NCBI GenBank assembly: GCA_017139535.1
Contig: WOUO01000001.1
Coordinates: 1,860,001 to 1,924,000 of the forward strand
Origin: Trichocladium uniseriatum
Taxonomy: Eukaryota; Ascomycota; Sordariomycetes; Sordariales; Chaetomiaceae
Reading direction: 5' to 3'
Length of the DNA stretch: 64,000 nt
The notes beneath the pieces are model-generated. The model worked only from the letters and a program-made list of their open reading frames with translations. It did not search any database and had not been told where the DNA came from. Every line of letters begins with the position of its first letter. Position 1 is the stretch's first letter. The position numbers and the translations under genes were made by a program. This document shows, one piece after another, positions 45,960 through 55,642 of this stretch.

Positions 45960-47158
45960 ATGTCTTTCTCGAGCCTCGTTCAGGATTTGTCCCTTCGCGA
46001 CTCGGGCGTCCCGCGCAGACGCGCCGAGGCCTCGGTTTCCACTGTCGACGACCGCGCTTCCCACATTTCGAGAGCCATGTCGTACACCAGCACTGCCGCC
46101 ACGAGCGTGAGCATCTCGGGCGACATCTCGAGTCAGCTTCATTCCGGCTACAGCCACCCGCTTGCCCGATCGTGGCAGGCCGAGCGACAACTCACAAAGG
46201 CAAGTATTGCATTTAAACTACATGACATTGCCGCTAACAAACATTCAAGTCCATGTTCATCTACCCGCTCTTCGTCTCGGACCAGGATGACGAGGAAGTG
46301 CTCATTCCCTCGCTGCCGAACCAGTACCGTCGCGGTCTCAATCGATTGGTTCCCTTCCTCGAGCCGCTTGTCCACAAGGGTCTGCGCGCCGTCATGCTTT
46401 TCGGCGTGCCCATGAGGCCTGGCGCCAAAGACGCTTTGGGCACTGCTGCCGACGACCCGGATGGCCCCGTCATCCGCAGCATCCGCCTCCTCCGCCAGAG
46501 GTTCCCACAACTATACATCACGACGGACGTCTGCCTGTGCGAGTACACTTCGCACGGCCACTGTGGTATCCTCCGCGACGATGGCAGCCTCAACAACCAG
46601 CTGTCGGTCGATCGCATCTCTGATGTCGCCCTCGCATACGCGCGCGCCGGCGCCCACTGCGTCGCGCCGTCGGACATGAACGACGGTCGCATCCGTGCCA
46701 TCAAACTCAAGCTGATTGAGGAAGGCATTGCCCACAGCGTCACCCTCATGTCGTATGCCGCCAAGTTCTCGGGCAACCTCTACGGCCCGTTCCGCGACGC
46801 CGCCGGCTCAGTTCCCTCGTTTGGCGACCGCAGGTGCTACCAGCTGCCGCCTGGTGGCCGGGGTCTGGCGCGCCGGGCTATTGTCCGCGACATAAACGAG
46901 GGCGCGGATATCATCATGGTCAAGCCGGCCGGCCAGTACCTCGATATTATCAGTGACGCCAAGGAACTAGGCAGGGACCTGCCGATTGCCGCGTACCAAG
47001 TCAGCGGCGAGTTTGCCATGATCCACGCGGCTGCCAAGGCGGGCGTCTTCGACCTCAAGGCCATGGCTTTTGAGGCCACTGAGGGCATTCTTCGCGCTGG
47101 CGCGACCATCGTCGTCAGCTACTTTACGCCCGAGTTCCTGGACTGGCTGTCCAACTAA
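45960..47158 (+). CDS. HEM2: Delta-aminolevulinic acid dehydratase (porphobilinogen synthase)
   Basis: Condenses two 5-aminolevulinate molecules to porphobilinogen, the second step of heme synthesis, in the cytosol. Exons 45960-46199 and 46250-47158 give 382 aa. The Schiff-base lysines are Lys252 in MSYAAKFSGNLYGPFRDA and Lys305 in IMVKPAGQYLDI. The catalytic zinc site is intact: Cys175, Cys177 and Cys185 in DVCLCEYTSHGHCGI. The first 65 residues are a Ser-rich extension beyond the barrel. The intron is 50 nt with a GC donor (AAG/GCAAGT) and TTCAAG acceptor. The GT four bases further on would break the frame, so the GC-AG reading is well supported. Confidence 0.96.
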
Positions 47159-48596
47159 TCGACTTGCAAGAGATACTGCGGTGTTGAAGGCGTTTGGGAG
47201 CGTGGGTATTGGAGTCGGGTGTTTAGACAGCATGGATGATGGATATCCAAAATTTTGCTACGACGGGGATACTACTTTGTTTTGACGTAATGTACGGATA
47301 GATCACTCTTGGCTTTGCCAAGTTAAACACAGGCCGAGGCCAAGCTGCGCCATTGCAGGCGCGATAATCACATCTCTTGATCATGGTCGTGCCTCTGAAT
47401 GCTGCAATCGGTATGAAGTACATTACGGTGCGGCGTGTGAAACTTACTCGTGCCGTGCATTGGAGACAATTGCGCCTCTCAGCAGGCCCAGCAGGAGGCC
47501 GAGCATTATCCCCAAATAGGGGTTTGTTGCGAATTGATGACTGTACCAACTTTATCTACGAAATCGCCAACCAAGACATTCCCCCGGCTTGGCCTTCGGG
47601 TCATCGTCTGGAAGCCTCCCGCCGAACCAAGGAACGGGGAATGTGGCTGCTCAGGGGAAGTGGGGCACCGTTCCGTTGTGTGTGGGATAAGGGTCTTGGC
47701 ATGCCGATCGCCGGGACTGCGATGCGCCCAATGGCGGCTCGGGCGTGTTTTCAACTTTCCGATGCAGAAACCCAACGTCAACGTGCTTTGACTCCAAACA
47801 TGTCACCTGCCATCATCTCTCCCAGCCGGACACGGCGTCCATCAAAATCCGCTACCCTGCAATTACCCATGGATTTAGCCTCGACTTCCAGCTCATCAAA
47901 CTCGACTAACTAAGAAGTCGAAAGGTTTCGTCTTTGTTGGGGCCTACGTAATCCACAATTTGTCGCCAACCCCGGCAATGGGAGACGCCAAATCCGGTAG
48001 TGATCCAACGTCTCCCGGCAATGCTTCCCTGATTCATTGCCCCCGTCGGGAAGACGGCTGATGGCGACGCGCTGAAGATGAAACATGGCGGACAGATCGC
48101 CGGCCCTGCAGCGCCGCGGTTCAGATGGGACACACACCCGCCCCCACTCCACAACAAGTCAGTCGAAAAGTCACAAGCTGACAGGCCACAAGTGTGTTAA
48201 CCGGGGGAGGGGTGGTCATGCTGAGGGATGGGATTTGATGGCTTTTGGGAGTTCCTGCGTGGGTTTTCCTTGCAGCATGGCATTTCTTGTTTTTCCCTGT
48301 TTTGCGTCTCTCATCATTCCTTTTGTCCTTTCCCAGTTGGTTCTCTTTTGTTTACCTTTGGGCCGGTGTTACTCCTATCTCCTAGTGACCACAAGAAGCC
48401 TGTTGACCTGAGCAGCTTGCTGGTTTACTGTGTCGACCCTATCAAGGCGTGTACGAACGACAATCGCTCAACTACTCCTTTTCAGGGCTGGAACCTGGAA
48501 AACAGCCTGTCCCTTAGCCCCCTCTCTGGCCTTTACATGTCCAGACAGGTACCGAACGGTTAGCCGGTGGCTCCTCGACGACTCTTCGACGACATA
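47159..48596. other. Intergenic region; possible microprotein exon on the minus strand
   Basis: About 1.44 kb. Around 47444-47540 the minus strand has a short hydrophobic frame (see the finding) next to a perfect GTAAGT donor. The rest has no protein signal. A C/T-rich stretch at about 48280-48370 may be leader sequence for the acyltransferase gene. Confidence 0.45.
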
Positions 48597-50180
48597 ATGC
48601 ACGGCCATGCCGCCTCGATCCATGATCTCGACTACGACAACAAAATGAGGTTGTTGGACGAGAAGTCCATGTCGGACTCGGAGAGCGATGTCGGACGGAC
48701 GGACCTCGAGTCCAAGCTCTCGGGCTACGCCAGGCACCGGGCATGGCAACCCCCGGCCTTCCTCAACGGGCCGCGCTCCATCATCCGCCGGACCGCCCTC
48801 TTTCTCCTCCCGAGCTTCGTCCAAGCCAGACTTACCGGTGCCCGAGGCAGCGGCGCCCGTCCCGGCCCAACCGCCTACCTCGACGGCATGCGCGGGCTCG
48901 CCGCCCTCTTCGTCTTCTTCTGCCACTATTCTTACACCTGCTTCATCATTGCCCCGTCATGGGGCCACGACGACGGTCACTACCACATTCTCTCGCTCCC
49001 CTTTATCCGTCTCTTCTACTCAGGCCCGCCCATGGTCTGCGTCTTCTTCGTCGTCTCAGGCTACGCCCTCAGCCTGAGGCCGCTCCGCCTGGCGCGCGCC
49101 CGCAGCTTCGACGCCCTCGCCAACACCATGTCCTCCTTCACCTTCCGCCGCCTCTTCCGCCTGTATCTGCCCAGCGCCATTTCGACCCTCCTTATCACCA
49201 TGGCCATCCGCGTCGGCCTGTACGAGTGGACCCGTGAGTTCGCCAACGACGACGTCTACCTCCGCAACGTGCACGAACCGCACTACAAGCGCTTCGACAC
49301 AGCATCCGAACAGTACTGGGCGTGGGCGAAATCCATGTTCAACTTTGTGCACATCTTTGACTGGGGGCTGTACACCGGACAATCACAAATTGACGTCCAC
49401 CTGTGGACCATCCCCGTCGAGTTCCGCTGCTCCATGATGCTGTTCCTCACCCTGATCGCCACGGCCCGCCTCAAAACCAGCATCCGCTTCCTCGTCGTCG
49501 CCTCTCTCATGACGTTCGTCTACTACTGGGCCCGCTGGGACATGGTCCTCTTCTACGCCGGCATGATCCTCGCCGAACTCGACCTCATCCGCGGCGCCCA
49601 CAACTCCCCCTCCTCCACCTCCACCACCAGCCCCTCCGCCGCACCACTCCTCCCAACGAGCCCGCCCACACCCCCAACCAATACCCCCCCATCAATCCTC
49701 AAACGCGCCACCTGGCTCGCCGTCAGCATCCTCGGCCTGTACTTCATGTCCCAACCCGACAAGAGCGGCGCCGATACCCCCGGGTGGGTCTACCTGACCA
49801 GCCTGATCCCCAAGTGGTGGAAGGACGAGCACCGGTACTGGCAGAGCGTCGGCGCCGTGCTGTTTGTCCTGGCCGTCGGCCGCTCGCCGGGGTGGCAGCG
49901 GTTTTTTAACACCGCCGTCGTGCAGTATTTTGGGAAAATTAGCTATGCGATTTACTTGATGCATGGGCCGGTGCAGCATACGGTCGGGTATGCGACGATG
50001 CGGTGGGTGTGGGGGTGGACGGGGATTGAAGGGGGTTGGTATAGGGGGGGTTATGCGTTGGCCGCGGTGGTGGTGGTGCCGATTGTGATTTGGGTGTCGG
50101 ATGTGTTTTGGCGGGCGGTGGATGCACCTGTGGTGAGGTTTGCGAAGTGGTTGGAGGGGGTGTGCTCGATTGAGGAGTAG
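48597..50180 (+). CDS. Acyltransferase-3 family membrane protein
   Basis: Single exon, 527 aa from ATG 48597; the open frame extends 30 nt upstream to a GTG but no ATG lies there. The N-terminus (1-60) is cytosolic and acidic. The acyltransferase-3 (OafA/NodX-type) core starts at YLDGMRGLAALFVFFCHYSY, with the conserved Arg and His, and continues through about ten membrane segments. IDVHLWTIPVEFRCSM is the second conserved block, and FGKISYAIYLMHGPVQ the third, near the C-terminus. A Pro/Ser/Thr-rich loop (about residues 345-380) is inserted midway. Family members transfer acetyl or other acyl groups to sugars, sterols or metabolites; the acceptor here cannot be told. Strongly C-ending then G-ending codons along the gene. 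Confidence 0.9.
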   Translation: MHGHAASIHDLDYDNKMRLLDEKSMSDSESDVGRTDLESKLSGYARHRAWQPPAFLNGPRSIIRRTALFLLPSFVQARLTGARGSGARPGPTAYLDGMRGLAALFVFFCHYSYTCFIIAPSWGHDDGHYHILSLPFIRLFYSGPPMVCVFFVVSGYALSLRPLRLARARSFDALANTMSSFTFRRLFRLYLPSAISTLLITMAIRVGLYEWTREFANDDVYLRNVHEPHYKRFDTASEQYWAWAKSMFNFVHIFDWGLYTGQSQIDVHLWTIPVEFRCSMMLFLTLIATARLKTSIRFLVVASLMTFVYYWARWDMVLFYAGMILAELDLIRGAHNSPSSTSTTSPSAAPLLPTSPPTPPTNTPPSILKRATWLAVSILGLYFMSQPDKSGADTPGWVYLTSLIPKWWKDEHRYWQSVGAVLFVLAVGRSPGWQRFFNTAVVQYFGKISYAIYLMHGPVQHTVGYATMRWVWGWTGIEGGWYRGGYALAAVVVVPIVIWVSDVFWRAVDAPVVRFAKWLEGVCSIEE

Positions 50181-50536
50181 AGTGGTTGGTGTTGTTTAGT
50201 ATGTCTGTCTGGCTGGTTTGTTTTTTTGTTTCTTTGTCTACATGGTTGGTTTGGTGATCATTTACAAGTAGAAAGGTGCTAAAACATTCTGGTGGTTATG
50301 GTCGCCCGGGGCGGTTCTGCCCAAGTGGCAGTGGAGTTTTGGTAGCAACGGTAGTGGTTCTATACCGTCTCTTCTTGGCACATCATGGCTGGAATTTAGT
50401 CTGGCTGGTTTAGGGATATATATTTTGAATAAACGACAGACCGATTAGTTCATCTTCACTACTTGTATTGTAAGTTCTACAGTACCCCTTCACAACATTA
50501 AACGGTCTATATAAATGAAAAAGGATCCTCGCGGTT
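50181..50536. terminator. Convergent 3' region, acyltransferase and DUF7924 genes
   Basis: 356 bp between two stop codons facing each other. Contains a T-rich run at about 50217-50236 and GAATAAACG at about 50427, a possible polyadenylation signal for the + strand gene. No gene supported. Confidence 0.45.
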
Positions 50537-52477
50537 TCACTGCGTATGCGCCGTCCATGCTCCGTTCTCGAACCATCTCATCGGCTTGCCGCTCTGGTCA
50601 GCCCATGGATCCGGATACCAGCCATCATCCGGAACCGGCAGCATAGAGTGCAGATCGGTTGCGCTGCTGCCCTGTACGTGTGGATTGTTGAGCGTGCTAC
50701 TGTGCAATGACAACGACGGGTGCGGCGGCAATGACGACAGCTTGCCCTTTTTGCTACTGGTAGAGGCCGTTGAGGAACTATCGGCGGGCGGTTGACGAGA
50801 CTTGGCGGCCGTGGAAGCTCTCTTCCTGCCCTCCTCCAAAAGCACGTCCAAGGAATCCCGAATCCCTTTCAGGCGCACATCCTTCCCCCAGTCGATGATG
50901 TTGCGGACATACTTGCGGAATTCCAGGTATTGGTCAGGCTCCTGGAGACAGAAGCTTCTGATCTTTCGCATATAAAAGTCCAGTTCGTTATGCTTCCATG
51001 AGATGTACAGCCGCGCCTCAGTACCACTCATGGCTATGCTGAAGGTCGCGCTGCCGACTAGCTGGGCGCCCTGACACTGCTGAAGTTGGTGGTTCAGGCG
51101 TTCGGTAATATTGACACATGTCGCTGAACCCCCAAGACATTGGTTCGTTGCCACCCACAGATTTCCGCCCTCGCCCTTGAACTCGATGACGAAAAATGGA
51201 TAGACCAAGCGATCGGTATTAGCGAACGGTTGAGTCGCCCCCATAGAGATAAGTTGGGTTTGCTGTTGAGCAAGCGCCTCATAGCGGTAACCGTAGAGCA
51301 TGTCGGGGACCGGAGTGCTGACCTTGAACTTGGATCCGGTACTTGGCACCTGATGTTTGACCATCATCTGCCTATCGGATCGCCTTAGGGAGCCTGACAT
51401 TCCGGCTTTAGGGAATATATTGCCCCTGAAGTACTCCTCAACCTGGGGCTCTCCAGCGCCGTCCTCGAGTCCATATAAATCGGCGTCGCACTTGAGCTGG
51501 TCTGGCGACGGTCCTGGGGAATCGCGATCCCTGCTGACATACTGAACAAGGTCGGCAATGTGTTCAGGAAACTCCTCGTCGGGATTGCGAAAGTAGATAT
51601 TGTTCGCGGCCAGGTTGAAAATCCGGTAGTTTGGATCCTCGACGAGGGTCCTTGCGGATGATGGACTGGAAGAAGGGATATTTGACGGTGCAAGCGAAGA
51701 GGTGTTGGCGGCTGATCGGGACAAACGTGGCCCCGCCGAGGCAGGCGTTGGTGGCACCATGAATCCATCGGTATCCCTCGTGTATTCCATGGCTGGCGCG
51801 GAATTTGTTAGTTTCCTTGAAACTGGGTCGTATCCCGAGCGGTAGATATGGCTATCCGACCGGCAGCGTTTCTCTCGGTCCGGTCCGATTGAGTTAAGCC
51901 ACTCGTAGATGGAATTATTGACAGACTCGTCCGAATCTGCAAATCGCTGGAGGAGCGAGGGATAAGATCGATTGAAAGAGATAGGCTTGGGATGTTGTAG
52001 GGTCGTCCGCTTTGACCTCTATCATTAGCCGCTAAACTGTATGGGACATAGGAAATGGTAATAGCATACCTGGGCCTTGGCCGTCTGCTCTTCTTCCTTG
52101 ACGTCCGCTCCGAGGCGCTTCGTCGGCGGGGGATTGATATCAGATGATGTGTCGGCCCGTCTCTTCCTTGAGGGCCTCGATGGTTCTGGTCTCGGGAATA
52201 GAGAAAGGGATGCCGTAGATTCCCTAAGGGTTTCTGTCTGCCCTGTATATGGGTCAACCTGACGAGCAGCGCCAGAGAGCGGGGGAAATGCGGAAGGCGA
52301 GTGACCCGCATCTTGGCCCAAGGCAGCATCGAGTAGCCTTGCCTGGGAAGCCTGAGAAAGCTTCACATGAGAACCGTGGAGGCGTGACTTGGCGACCCGG
52401 CCGTTCATGGGGCCATCCATTGGTTTATCCAGACTTGCTGATGCGGGTCGCCCGGGTGAATGGTTCGCTGGTTCCAT
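50537..52477 (-). CDS. DUF7924-type fungal protein with a DUF2510-like C-terminal tail
   Basis: Exons 52477-52070 and 52018-50537 give 629 aa; intron 51 nt. The start is the ATG at 52477; the frame is open further upstream but without an ATG. Residues 1-136 are disordered with a basic PSRKRRADTSSDINPPPTKR patch (possible NLS). From about 150 come FADSDESVNNSIYEWLNSIG and PAMEYTRDTDGFMVPPTP, blocks I know from fungal DUF7924 proteins. The core YPFFVIEFKGEGG (Glu415, Lys417) followed by LWVATNQCLGGSATCVN looks like the ExK part of a PD-(D/E)XK nuclease-like fold, with Asp375 as a possible partner; this is inference. The final 30 residues contain GWYPDPWADQSG and MRWFENGAWTAHTQ, resembling DUF2510. 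Function unknown. Confidence 0.75.
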
Positions 52478-53328
52478 GAAGAGGATCTGTTGGTGTCGTG
52501 TTTGGTCTGGATCGGGCTGGTGAAAATTATTGGGTTTCGAGAGTTGGTGAGAGAGCCCGAATGCGGCCCCCGACTGCACGTAAATGGGTTAACGATCGAC
52601 GTCAGTTGGGCGAACCACGGTCCGTCGTATAGTAGATAGGCAGTGTTTAAGGCTGCCCCTGCCCGAAACTGTTCGCGCCTAATTGTTGGCGTTGGCACAT
52701 GAGGGAGTGAATGGTAGGCTGGAAGATGAATTCAGTGAAGGTGCAAGCATGGTCAAGCAATGAGACATGCGTCGGTGCAGCCAATCATGGTGCTTCACCT
52801 GACCCCGATAACGAACGGGCGGTCTCGTAATTACACTTCCTTCCCTGTTTGTTTGTTAGCATACAAGTTATGAGTAATTACCTGCTTTCTTCTTTTTCTG
52901 TTTTCTCCTTTCTTCGTTTTTCTTTTTCTTCTTTTTTCTTTCTTCTTTTACTTCTTATTTCTTCTTTTCCTCTTTCTTTCCTCTTTCTCTCTTTTTTTCT
53001 CCTTTTCTCCTTTTCTTTTTTTTCCTCCTTTTTCTCTTTCTTTCTCTTTTTGTGTTTCTTTTTTCTCTCTTCTCTCTTCTCTCTTCCAACTACATCTTTA
53101 AATACATACGGAGGGTTTCAAGGCGATAGTGGCCGCGCATCATCTAGTGTGGCCGGGGATCCAGTGGATTACGTTAGTTTGAGCAACGAGTTACTTCAAA
53201 TGAATAAACAAAATTTCGGAGAAGCGAATATCGGGAGTCTCAATATCAACTTGATTTGAATAACAGTCCTGCCAGAACTGTTATTGCCCATTTCCTCTAA
53301 CGGGCAGATAGAAAGTAGTACAACCTCC
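52478..53328. other. Intergenic region with a long polypyrimidine tract
   Basis: 851 bp, holding the promoter of the DUF7924 gene (-) and the 3' end of MIC12 (-). Its main content is the T/C tract at about 52870-53090. The open frame across that tract encodes only F/S/L runs and is not credible as a gene. Confidence 0.6.
52870..53090. repeat. Polypyrimidine (T/C) low-complexity tract
   Basis: About 220 bp of almost uninterrupted T and C on the + strand (TTTCTTTC, CTTTTTCT and similar), with very few purines. Simple sequence with H-DNA potential. Confidence 0.9.
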
Positions 53329-54335
53329 CTAAAGCCCCCTCAACCGCGAGTTATCCCGTTTGTCAATCGGCAGGTATCTCTCCCGCAACACCTCCTCGGC
53401 ACTCCTCTTCAGGCGCTCCTCCCGGAGCGCGCTATCGTACCGCTCCTGCAGCGCGCGCTCAATCTCAGAGAGATGCAATAATTTGGCATCCACGCGCGCT
53501 TCGGCCTTCTCCTCAGCCAGGTAGACAGCCGCCTTGGCCCGTCCGACCATGTCGTGCGCCTTCTCCATGCCCTTTGCAATCATTCCTTTAGCTTCCTTGG
53601 CCCCCTCCGCGCCCTTAGCCTTAGCTACCTCCACACCCCTCGACACACCCTCCTCCAACCCCTCCACCCCCTGCACCACAACCTCCCTCCCCTCCTTTTG
53701 CACAGCCTGCGCAACCTCCACCGTCCTCTCCCCGACCCCCCGCAGCACCTCCCCAACCTTCTCCGCCGACACCGTCACCGACACCGGCCTGACCTCCCTC
53801 ACAGGCACATACTCCGGCACCGGCACCTCCTCCTCAACCACCACCGGCTCCTTGGACAACGTAACCCCCAACAACCTCGCCACCTCGTCCTCCCCCCGCT
53901 CCCTCACCTTCCCCCAATCCTTCTCCTGCACCCACCGCGCTGCACCCAGCACCTCGGCGTTCCACCGCGCCTTGGCCGTCTCAAAGAAGGAGGACACTGG
54001 CCGGTTGGTATTGATAGTGCTGTCATATTCCGTGAGGCTCTCGCGCGGGCGGTAGGTGCCGTCGGGGAGGACGGCGCTGGTGTTGCGGCGGCGGGGGCCG
54101 CCGGAGCGGTCGGGCGGGAGGAGGCAGTCGAGGGTGGAGGCTTGCGAGCGGAGGAGGGCGGACTGGGCGGTGCGGTTTTGGTTGTGTGTGAGGAGGGCGA
54201 GGTAGGTGAGGGAGAGGGTCAAGGTTACGCCGCCTGTCTGTTTAGATTTTGGTTAGTTGGGTTGAGTTGGGAGGGGAAAGGGGGGTGGTGGTGTTGGGAA
54301 GAGGGAGGGCGTACAAAGCCGGCGACGAAGCCCAT
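53329..54335 (-). CDS. MIC12: MICOS complex subunit Mic12
   Basis: Exons 54335-54315 (21 nt) and 54237-53329 give 309 aa; intron 77 nt. Spliced, the protein begins MGFVAGF joined to TGGVTLTLSLTYLALLTHNQ, one N-terminal membrane segment (about residues 5-23) as in fungal Mic12 (Aim5), a crista-junction protein of the inner mitochondrial membrane. RWNAEVLGAARWVQEKDW is the conserved Mic12 block. The remainder is long amphipathic helix/coiled coil (EVVVQGVEGLEEGVSRGVEV, KGMEKAHDMVGRAKAAVYLA). Without the 21-nt first exon the frame has no good start. The gene is divergent from bL17m, sharing 479 bp. Confidence 0.9.
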
Positions 54336-54814
54336 TGTATTTTGGGTTGCACCCTGGGGCTGCGGTAATTAGGGATTTGGTCGATTTAGAGGAGTGCGAG
54401 GTTGTCGCATGGGGCCAATTGGCTTTGGATTGTTTCGATATCTCCTGGGAATTGGTAGAGGAATTGAATGGATGCCCAGATTCGAGATTGAGGTGAATTG
54501 GGACAGGGCCAGTGACGGAGCTGAGCTGCCGAAGCTTTGAGGTCGACGGCGGGGCCAAGCCGGCGCCCCTGGCGGAAGCACGGACCCTCTTCGGTTTTCC
54601 GGGTCTGGAACTCAGCAGAAGGCCCGTGCTGCCGGCGCTGTGCAACCGCCAAAAAATTCACGGGCTCCGCGCTGTGCTATCGCGAACAACCACTTATCAC
54701 CAGCACCTGCACCGACGACAACCTCCCACCTTCCAACACGCTCCGCACAAAACCCCACCACCCAATTACCTCCGAACCTACCCTCCCAACACACAACCAA
54801 CCAAATAGCCCACC
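54336..54814. promoter_or_regulatory. Shared upstream region of MIC12 (-) and bL17m (+)
   Basis: 479 bp between divergent start codons of two mitochondrial genes. An A/C-rich leader occupies about 54690-54814. No specific factor site is claimed. Confidence 0.5.
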
Positions 54815-55422
54815 ATGGCCGGCGGGCACATGAAATACCGCCAACTCGGGCGCGACTCGGCCCATCGCCAAGCCCTCCTCCGCAACCTCGTTACCTCCCT
54901 CATCAAGGACGAATCCATCCACACAACATGGCCCAAGGCCAAGGAGGCCCAGCGCCTCGCCGAGAAGCTCATCACACACGCCAAGAAGAACGACGAGGTC
55001 GCCCGCCGGAAAGCCCAGGGCATTCTCTACGTGAGTCCCCCTCATCCCTCCTCACCAAACTGAACGCAACCGAAACACTAACTCATGCTTGTTGCGTATA
55101 GACCCCCCACGAACTAATGCCCAAACTCTTCGGCGAGATCCGCGAGCGGTACCTGAACCGGCCCGGCGGCTACACGCGGGTGCTGCGGACCGAGCCCAAG
55201 GACAAGTACGACCAGGCCGAGAGCGCGATCCTGGAGCTGGTGGATGGCCCCCGGGACATGCGGTTCGCCATGACGGCGGCGGCCGTGGCGCGCGACCGCA
55301 AGCTGGGCAAGCGGCACACGGAGCTGACGACCAAGAACGTGGCCAAGGTGACGCGGTACCGGCAGGAGGGGCGGGACGAGTTTGAGAAGATGGTGCAGAA
55401 GATTGAGGAGACGGGGTTGTAA
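54815..55422 (+). CDS. Mitochondrial ribosomal protein bL17m
   Basis: Exons 54815-55030 and 55102-55422 give 178 aa; intron 71 nt. The bacterial L17 core is plain: YRQLGRDSAHRQALLRNLVT, SLIKDESIHTTWPKAKEAQR, AEKLITHAKK, and HELMPKLFGEIRERYLNRPGGYTRVLR. The start MAGGHMKYRQLGR lacks a long presequence, as in yeast Mrpl8, so the targeting signal may be internal or the short basic N-terminus. The C-terminal 60 residues extend past the bacterial protein. It is part of the large mitoribosomal subunit near the exit tunnel. Confidence 0.94.
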
Positions 55423-55642
55423 ATTGTGGAATGGACTGGGCTGGACTGGGTGGTTGAAGGTGTAGAAGCTACGCTGTTGCGGGAGAAATGCTGTTGCGGG
55501 AGGGATGGCAGGGGAAGCGGCAGCACGGAAATGTACATCATGAAATGTAATATATGGGGTACGGTATTGTGCTTTTTCAAGCGGCGTCTGGGAAACGCTG
55601 CATCAATCTATTAACAGGACCGTGGACAGTCACGGTGAGCGC

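Noticed and set aside
48567..48596. Extension of the acyltransferase frame upstream of 48597
   Set aside because: The open frame begins at GTG, not used as a start in fungal nuclear genes without special evidence; the first ATG is at 48597.
52849..53259. Open frame across the polypyrimidine tract
   Set aside because: It encodes mostly F, S and L from simple T/C sequence, with no conserved block; low-complexity artefact.
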